From contig JAIUPT010000038.1 in assembly GCA_022315425.1 (NCBI GenBank), positions 372,001-436,000 of the forward strand: 64,000 nucleotides of DNA. Reading direction: 5' to 3'. Position 1 is the first letter of the stretch, and every line of letters begins with the position of its first letter. The notes beneath the pieces were generated by a model. The model worked only from the letters and a program-made list of their open reading frames with translations. It was not told where the DNA came from and did no database searches. Shown one piece after another: positions 56,665-64,000 of the stretch. The position numbers were made by a program, and so were the translations under genes. The stretch is from Pseudevernia furfuracea. Lineage: Eukaryota; Ascomycota; Lecanoromycetes; Lecanorales; Parmeliaceae.

Positions 56665-58130
56665 ATTATATTTAAAGAATAATCACAGATAGTAAATCTA
56701 AACGAATTAGATTATATCTTTAACGTGAAATTCGAAGATCAAAAATAGTCGATATCTGCTTCGAAAGACGATATTATCGATCTAACTTTAAACGAGCGAT
56801 TAAATCAGACAATTCAACGTCGAGATTAGTTATTAAAAAGATAATAACTAAATAACATCAATAAAGAGATTAATGCTCTTTAAGAAGAACAATCGTTAGA
56901 TAAACGAAATCAAGACGATATCGAATCGAACACGTCGAATGTTCGTCGTGACTCTTCTAATGCTCGAGCAGGGTCAAAACGTCATTTAGATATTAAATTA
57001 ATACATGTCACAAAACGACGAAGTGTTAAATCAAAGAATCTTAACGATTATTACGATAAATCGAGACGAGAGCATCGTGACTAAATACGAGACGTCAAAG
57101 TTATATTTATGAATATCTTAGCGTATTTCTTAAACGATGACGATAAAATTATTTGATATATATAATATCTAACGAGAGATCTTAAGAAATAGTAATATAA
57201 CGAACGAAAAAAGAATTTAATCAAGATAAAAAGCTAAAATCACTTCGTCTCTTTTCTGCTTAACAAAATATAAAATTTAATTAATCGATAATTAAAAATA
57301 AACATGATTTATATGAATGCGCGATAAAGATTATCTTAATTAATAACTCAATTCGAGATCTATCTTTTCAGTCTTAAGACATAGTTATTATCGTCGAATG
57401 AAATTTAACGAGTTACGATGTTAATAACGAGACTTCTTTCGAAACTTTAAGACGATATTACTTATACGAGACAAATAGTCTCGACGCGAGAAGATCTTAT
57501 CGCTTAGATTACTTATTTGAAGAATACGAATAAGAGAGTCAACGCACGCTCTTTATATAATAAACGAGATATAAATAATATCGACTCGAATATAAATCAA
57601 AGAAGAAACAAAGAAAACGAGAAAAAAAACAAACTTAATAATAACGAACGAGCGACGTAATCTCGTAAGAATAAAAAAGCGAATATCTCGCGTCGCTTAA
57701 ACGAAGACGAATCTCGAGATAAAACGTCGAAAAGCAAGAAGTATCTAAAGATAATTAAATACTATAACTATTATAAGAAGAGATATTACGTAAACGAATA
57801 TTGATAACTCAAGATAAACGACGTTAATCGTGTGTCTGTCGATAACGTTAAAAACATTAATACTTATATTATCGAGTTATCTTCGTCGAAAAAAGAAAGA
57901 CTCTCGTCGAAGACTTCTTAACGACGAGAGCAAAATAAGAAGTTATTTCGACACTTAATATGATTTTCTTAAGAAAAGTGATTACAGAAGATCGAGAAGT
58001 AATTCTAATATCGACTTCGACATAATTTGATAACGAGATTAAAGTTAATGTGATTAATCAACGCTTTATTCTCGAATATAATTTCGAACTAATCGAAGCG
58101 TCTTTATCAAGTGTCAAATGAATAAATAAC
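56665..58130 (+). pseudogene. Family C gag, copy 2, degenerate
   Basis: Collinear with 35831-37285. Its start codon is now ATA (tatatttaaagaa against tatgtctggagaa), and the frame is broken by many stops. Confidence 0.7.
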
Positions 58131-58149
58131 AATATAATCTTTTGTTATG

Positions 58150-61100
58150 TCGTCTATCTTATATATTATAAGTTATAAGATAATTAAAGTCATATAAAGC
58201 GATATTCGCATATCTTTTATATTATCGCAAAAGAAGATAATTTATTCTTTATATTAAGGCTATTAACATTAATAGATAAAGATATCGCGATTAATATTAT
58301 TAAAAGAATCTAACGCTTTGATATCGATACGTATACTTATAAGATACTTTTATTTTAAGATTTTATTAACGCATTAAAGAGAGAAAAGTTAATATATACT
58401 TTAATAATTATAGATATTTTTGATGCGTTAATAAGAAAATATCACATTAACGAAGTCTTAGCGAATATATTATAATTATAGATCGCAGACGCTATCTCAA
58501 AATTGTCAAAGAAGTTACGCGAATACGAAGACGTATTTTTAATCGAAGAAGTCGATTCACTTTCGTCGCACGAAGAACGTAATTATGTTATTAAGACTAT
58601 AACGAAATCATTATTTGATTTATTATATAATCTATTTAATATCGAGTTAACGATATTAAGAATATATCTAGACGATATCTTAGCGAAAGACTAAATTTAA
58701 TATTTAACGAGCTTAGTAGAGTTCTTTATTCTTTTCGTATTAAAAAAGAATAACGACTTACGACTATATATCGACTATCGAGAATTAAATAAAGTTATAA
58801 TAAAGAATCGTTATTCTTTATCTTTGATTAATAAGACTTTAAATCGTTTAAATAAAGTCAAGAAATTTATAAAATTGAATCTTAAGAATATATATTATCG
58901 TATTCGAATTCGTAAGAACGATGAGTGAAAGTCTGCGTTTCGTACGCGTTATAATCACTTTAAGTATTTAATAATATTATTTGATCTAATTAACGCCTCT
59001 GCGACCTTTTAGACTTATATTAATAAGTCGTTAACGAGTCTAATTAACAATTTTTATATTATTTATTTTAACGACATTTTGATTTATTTTAATTCACAAG
59101 AAGAACATTTAAATCATATCAAGCAAGTACTTAAGAAATTAAGACGTTTTAGTCTATACGCAAGTTTAAAGAAATGTGAGTTCTTTATTATAGAAGTCGA
59201 ATTTCTAAGCTTTATAATATTTATTAATAACGTCGTAATGAATAAACGTAAAATAAAAGCAATTTAAAAGTAATCAAGATCTAAGTTCTTTTATAAGATA
59301 TAGATCTTTTTAAACTTTATAAATTTCTATCAAAGATTTATTTATTATTACTCTTAAATTGTTAAATTACTTATAAACTTGTTAAAGAAGAGTATTAAGA
59401 AAATTAAGATAGAATCTTTTAATCAATCTGTTAAGGCGAAGAAGATGTTTCGACGACTTCGCGAAGTCTTTATAAAAGCGTTTCTTTTATATCACTTTGA
59501 TTTAGAACTTCTTATTAGAGTGAAAACGAATAGTTTAGATTTCGACTTAATAGATATTTTGATCTAGTTATAAAATAACAATAAGCAATAACACTTAATT
59601 ACATTTTATTCTCGAAAAATAATTTCTGCGAAGCGAAATTATGAGACTTATAATTAAAAGTTACTCGTTATCGTAACGACCTTTAAATAATAATGTTATT
59701 ATTTAAAAAGAAAGTTTTTATTTTATGAAAGTACTTACGAATCATAACAATTTGAAGTACTTTATAAGAATAACGAGTTTACATAAACGATAGATTAGAT
59801 GAATAATAAAGTTATCGATATTTGATTTTTTTATTACACACAGATCAAAAAAGATAAACTCAGTCGATGCGTCGTCAAGACGATCTAATTATAAGAGTGA
59901 AAACGAGTCGCTAAATCGACTATTATCAACGTTATAATAGAAATTAACAACGATAAAAGATCTAATAAGTCTTATATTTGCTGTTATTCGAATAGCGTAT
60001 AAACAAGATAAGAGTTATAAACATACGAAGCGCAGCTCAAACGTTGAGCCTCTCTTTGCGATATATAATTTAAACGTGAATACATAATATAATCTAGTAA
60101 TTAACAATAAAAAAGAAGTAACTGCTTAAAAGATAATATTTATAAAATTAATAATAGCTACAATTTAAGAGACTTATCTTAATGTTATATATTCTTCGAG
60201 ACTTAAAGAATCTTTAATTGCGAGAGTAGAGAGTTTAAGCGAGATATTTATTTAAAATGTACGTAACGTAGCTGTCGCGTAGCTTAATTCTATTATTAAA
60301 ACTATTAATTATAAACAGCTCGTCTCACGCTTAATAGTTTACATTGCGATAATAAGCGAAACAATATATGATCTTAGTAGTAAGTTTATCTTCGAGCTTA
60401 TTAAAATACTTTAGTCAAAAAATTCTTATATTTAATAGCGAAGAAAAGACGAAGCGTAAAATAAGCGAAATAATAACGTTGAAGCTTAGATATGAAATAG
60501 TCAGAGACTGTTAAGATATAAGAATATATTATACGTTCTCGAAGAAACTTTCGTTCGTGAAGAGCTATTAAGACGTTATTATAACGATTTCTTGACGAGA
60601 TATTTCGATATCGATAAGATACTAAAACTAATAACTAGAAAATATTATTAAGATAATATTAAGACAGACGTGAAATCACATATAAATATATATGATATCT
60701 ATTAGAAAATGAAGATAAAGCGATATTATTTATATAACGAACTAAGTGCGCTTTTTTAATCAAGTCGTTCTTAAAAGAAAATCACGATAAATTTCATTAT
60801 AAATCTTTCTTCAATTCGACGCAGAGACTACGTTTATAATACGATTCTTATAATCGTTGATAAATACATTAAAATAATAAGATATCTATTAATTATAAAG
60901 AAAATCAATGTCTTCGATCTCGAACAGTTACTCATAAAAGAAATCTTTCTTCGATTTGACTTATTAAAAGATATAGTTATCGATCGTAATTCTATATTTA
61001 TGAGTGCGTTTTGATCATAAGTTTGTTATTAAATGAAGATAAAACGTAGACTAAGTACTATCTTTTATTCTTAAACTAATAATCAAATCGAACGACAAAA

Positions 61101-61920
61101 TCAAATCTTGAAACACTATCTTCGAGTTTTTTATAACGAGTAACAAAACGACTGAGCGAATCTCTTATTTATAGTCGAATATGTCTATTAATAAAGTCAA
61201 CATAAGACGTTGAATTATAATTTATTTTATGTAATGTACGACTATAATCTCGACTTTGAATTGAGAATTAAGAACGATTTTTCTTAAAAGAAGATATTAA
61301 TAGCGAAAGAACGTATAAAAGAAATTCATATATTACGAGAAAAACTTACGAAATATTAATAAAAAGTATTCGAGTTATAAGCGAAGACGTATAACAAAAA
61401 GCATTAAGCATAATTCTTTTAAAAAGAAGACTTGATAATGTTATTAATCAAGAATCTCAAACAAAAACGATCAAATAAGAAGCTTTCGAACAAGATAATT
61501 AATTTATTTATTATTCGAAATGTCGTAAATAAGCAAGCTTATCGATTAGCGCTTTCGTTAATCTATCGCATATATAACGTTTTTTATATATTACTATTAG
61601 AACTTTATCGTCGTAAAGATAATAATACGATATTAACATATATAGCAGCGAAATTAATAGATAATAAAGAAGAATAGAAGATCGAAAAGATCTTAAATAA
61701 GCGAAGACGCAAGAGTGAGATGAAATATCTTATTTGTTAAACTAAATATTCTTATAAGTATAATTAGTGAATATTAAAAAAAGATATAAAACATTTATAA
61801 AAGTTATGAGACGCTTTTAAAAAGTCAAAGAAGCGAAGACGAAGAGTACGATAAATATATAAAAGATAATATCTCGAAGAATAACGATTTTAAAATTACT
61901 CGAAGATATCGTAATAAAAA
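58150..61920 (+). pseudogene. Family C pol, copy 2, degenerate
   Basis: Collinear with copy 1. Readable pieces are 58503-58694 (SKKLREYEDVFLIEE), the RT active site with YFNDILIYF-like residues at about 59065-59090, RNase H remnants near 59740, and the integrase C-terminal piece at 61432-61677. Both copies share the Asp-to-Asn change in the RT site. Confidence 0.75.
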
Positions 61921-61974
61921 AAGGTGTTTAAAAATCAAAGAGAATCAAAAAAACATAATTCATAAGCAGCGCAT

Positions 61975-62180
61975 TGTCAGGACCAGTACAGAGTCAAGTC
62001 ATGTAGGTGTATTGAATAAGACAACTAGATACAGGACAACTATGTACTGGGAGGGAAGGCCATATATGTATGGCTGAGTGAACCTGCCAAGGCACGCTAA
62101 GCCTAAAAGGGATAGTGTGTCAACAAAGGAATGCTAACACAGGCAGGTGTCACCAAGGGATGCGGGGTACGCTCGTAACA
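61975..62180 (-). repeat. Family A-type LTR (3' of the minus-strand element)
   Basis: 206 bp, related to 29755-29956. It inserted into family C copy 2 after cgcat; the matching target duplication would be beyond the window. Confidence 0.88.
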
Positions 62181-62720
62181 CTACCCCCCCCCTCCGAAAA
62201 GACATGTCCTCATGGCTGTACTAGAGTCTTTCGCTATGCATGCAGGTGCAAGAAAGACAAAAAGCAGAAAACATGATGCTGGGGGCTGGCGCTATCCTTT
62301 TCTGCTGTGGAGCTGACACCCAGTTGCTCCGGTGACATCTTGGCGATGCCATGTCGCTAGCATGACGTCATGCGGTCGCAGGGGTGCTGGAATGGCCTCC
62401 ATTGGTGAAGAGTTGAAGAAATGGTGGCCATTAATGGTTTTTGGTGTAGGTGGCCTACACGAAAGTTGATTTGCGGCCGGAGAAGAAAATCGCTGAATGA
62501 AGGCCTATTATTGGTTCGTTAGACGACCCGAACCGTTAGCCGCGCGCTAAAGACGTCACGTCGTTGCTTTCTCAGTGTCGACGCAACATTTGCCTACTAT
62601 TGCAGCAGGATTGGCCTGATCCGGTGCCTCAGGGCCATTGCTGAAGGTGTAATAAAGGGTTCTGAGAGGTGAACGCAGGCCTGAGACTGAGTATTGCAGT
62701 ATTTGTAGACGTTGGATCGT

Positions 62721-64000
62721 CTAGCGAAGGGCCTTGGGGTATTTCTTATGGAATTCTTCGACGACGTCCTTGGCGTTGTCGAACTCGCCCCTGTCGGCGT
62801 CATACCAGGTGAGGTCTTTGTCAAAGCCTTCCCAATTGACTTGGTATTTGAGTCGGCCCCAAGGCTTTTTGGAAGCGAGGATGTCGTCTACTACCCATTC
62901 TTCCAAGCCGTCAACCATTGTTGGCTCCGGGGGAGGATCCTTCTGGCCTGGTAAGGGGTCTGTGGCGGCTAGACTCAACAGTTTGGGGCTGAAAACGTCA
63001 TGTATTCGCATGGTTTTGGGCAGTTCCAGTCTATACGACGAACCTACCAAGGCCTTGATCTTGAATGGACCATATTTCTTGTCATCAAGTTTCTTGGAAG
63101 GCCGGGTGCTGATGATGTTTTTGCTGTTGAGGAAGACCAAATCTCCTTCCTTGAATTTGACGTCCAGTCTATGCTGATTTACCTGGGCAATCATGGCTCT
63201 CTGGGCTCTGTCCATGTTGCCTCGGATGTATTCCAAGACCTTCTGCATGTTGTCAGCAATGTTTTCGGCCTTGGCGGCGTCTAGGCGTTTCCGAGTGGTA
63301 GCGTAGGCCGTGGAGTCCTTGCTGAAGCTCATGCGTGGATGGAATCCTTTATTGGCATAGAACGGGGTGACTCCGGTGGACGACGAGACTCCGTCGTTGT
63401 CTGCGAATTCCGCCATGGATATCCACTTAGCCCAGTCGTCTTGCATATAGTTGCAATAGGTCCGCAGGTGACGTTCAAGGTCTTGGTTGCTGCGTTCCGT
63501 CTGACCGTCTGTCTGAGGGTGGAATGCGGTGGATAGTTTTGCTGTAATGCCAAGGCGTGTGCAGAAAGACTTCCACACAGTGGCAACAAACTGAGGGCCT
63601 CGGTCCGACACTATTGATGACGGTAGTCCGTGAAGGCGAAAGATATGGTTGACGAGCATTTCCGCAGTGTATTCGGCTGAGGTGCCTTCGTCAGTGGCAG
63701 TGCATGGAATGTAGTGACGTTCCTTGGTCAGCCGGTCCACTACTACAAAAATGGCGTTATGTCCTTCCGATTGTGGCAGGCCGACGATAAAATCCATGGA
63801 TATGTCCTGCCAACGTTTCTGTGGAATTGGGAGGGGCTGAATTAGGCCGTGTTCGCGGTCTCTAGACGCCTTGGACCTCTGACATTTGTAGCAGTTACGA
63901 ATGTAAGTGGTCACCGTGTTCTTCATGCCTCGCCAGTAGTATTCACGGCGGAGCAACTCATACGTTCGGTTAACCCCTGGGTGACCGCAAGCGGGTTGGT
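62721..64000 (-). CDS. Pol polyprotein C-terminal part: integrase and chromodomain (partial)
   Basis: The frame is open from the right edge to a TAG at 62721 (426 codons in the window, no stops). From its N-terminal side it shows the integrase zinc finger (ACGHPGVNRT ... CYKCQR), the DDE core (MDFIVGLPQ with the first Asp, VSDRGPQF with the second, QTERSNQDLE with the Glu), the GPFKIKAL/YRLELP C-terminal domain, and a chromodomain ending the protein (EWVVDDILASKK, LKYQVNWEGF, LTWYDADRGEFDNAKDVVEEF). It integrates cDNA of the element; the chromodomain probably targets heterochromatin. All catalytic residues are present. The in-frame ATG closest to the edge is not the true start, because RT and RNase H should lie upstream. 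Confidence 0.93.
   Translation of the reverse strand, partial: QPACGHPGVNRTYELLRREYYWRGMKNTVTTYIRNCYKCQRSKASRDREHGLIQPLPIPQKRWQDISMDFIVGLPQSEGHNAIFVVVDRLTKERHYIPCTATDEGTSAEYTAEMLVNHIFRLHGLPSSIVSDRGPQFVATVWKSFCTRLGITAKLSTAFHPQTDGQTERSNQDLERHLRTYCNYMQDDWAKWISMAEFADNDGVSSSTGVTPFYANKGFHPRMSFSKDSTAYATTRKRLDAAKAENIADNMQKVLEYIRGNMDRAQRAMIAQVNQHRLDVKFKEGDLVFLNSKNIISTRPSKKLDDKKYGPFKIKALVGSSYRLELPKTMRIHDVFSPKLLSLAATDPLPGQKDPPPEPTMVDGLEEWVVDDILASKKPWGRLKYQVNWEGFDKDLTWYDADRGEFDNAKDVVEEFHKKYPKALR

Larger units (their letters stand above)
56286..61974 (+). mobile_element. Family C Gypsy retrotransposon, copy 2, strongly RIP-damaged, cut off by the element at 61975
   Basis: The LTR is 56286-56553 (tgttaacagcgg...agtctaata). 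The interior is collinear with copy 1: 56670 matches 35831 and 61970 matches about 41136. It carries more C-to-T and G-to-A changes than copy 1. At 61974 (after ataagcagcgca) the sequence is interrupted by a minus-strand LTR element, so its 3' end lies beyond the window. Confidence 0.85.
61975..64000 (-). mobile_element. Chromodomain Gypsy element on the minus strand (family A-type LTR), 5' part beyond the window
   Basis: The 3' LTR is 61975-62180 (206 bp; reverse complement TGTTACGAGCG...TCCTGACA). The rc polypurine tract ctaccccccccctccga lies directly inside it, followed by about 540 bp of 3' non-coding sequence shared with the elements at 29755 and 20562 (for example 62340-62440 against 31620-31700). 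An intact pol frame continues to the right edge. No RIP signature; possibly an active or recently active element. Confidence 0.9.

Noticed and set aside
1..64000. Secondary-metabolite gene cluster around the P450 and SDR
   Set aside because: No backbone synthase, transporter or regulator is present, and the neighbours are housekeeping genes (GlnRS, Sas4, Ypt35-like, Cdc26).

Overview
The window looks like a filamentous ascomycete (Pezizomycotina) chromosome segment. Genes carry short 44-116 nt GT..AG introns, the gene set is fungal (Cdc26, Sas4, Ypt35-like PX protein, Cys-rich GPI-anchored protein), and a gene-rich segment of balanced base composition (about 1-19,800) abuts a long AT-rich, transposon-filled segment (about 19,870-62,000). 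Most transposon copies there carry C-to-T and G-to-A changes with stop codons at former Gln, Arg or Trp codons, the mark of repeat-induced point mutation (RIP). No species is assigned.

Gene-rich part, left to right: a CHAT-protease/P-loop NTPase (NLR-like) gene on the minus strand running off the left edge, divergent from a gasdermin-like gene on the plus strand; a SnoaL-like protein; an HSDL2-like short-chain dehydrogenase; cytosolic-type glutaminyl-tRNA synthetase; the SAS-complex subunit Sas4; a cytochrome P450 with three 58-bp tandem repeats in its upstream region; a Ypt35-like PX protein; a Cys-rich GPI-anchored surface protein; and APC/C subunit Cdc26. Exon models were built by hand and every phase closes for the multi-exon genes.

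The most interesting system is the CHAT-NTPase plus gasdermin-like pair at 1-4056. It matches the arrangement known for fungal gasdermins: a pore-forming executor next to an NLR-like protease thought to release it by cleavage, in regulated cell death and allorecognition. The two starts are about 320 bp apart.

AT-rich part: a nested stack of elements. It holds a 2.9-kb LTR element with an intact gag-only ORF (20562-23476, TSD acaag); a 1.2-kb TIR element with an 8-bp TSD (23603-24805); a RIP-damaged Gypsy element (25548-34102, TSD gatat) with an in-frame loss of the reverse transcriptase core, itself interrupted by a 2.3-kb non-coding LTR element (29755-32060, TSD ctaat); several solo LTRs; a large Gypsy copy (family C, 35449-47658) interrupted by a minus-strand Gypsy (family D, 41557-46151, TSD acgag); a minus-strand LINE (about 49150-54500); another solo LTR (TSD aagaa); a second family-C copy (56286 onward); and a minus-strand chromodomain Gypsy with intact integrase (61975 to the right edge). 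Three elements with little RIP (20562, 29755 and 61975) share 3' non-coding sequence and polypurine tract, which suggests that the coding element mobilises the two others.
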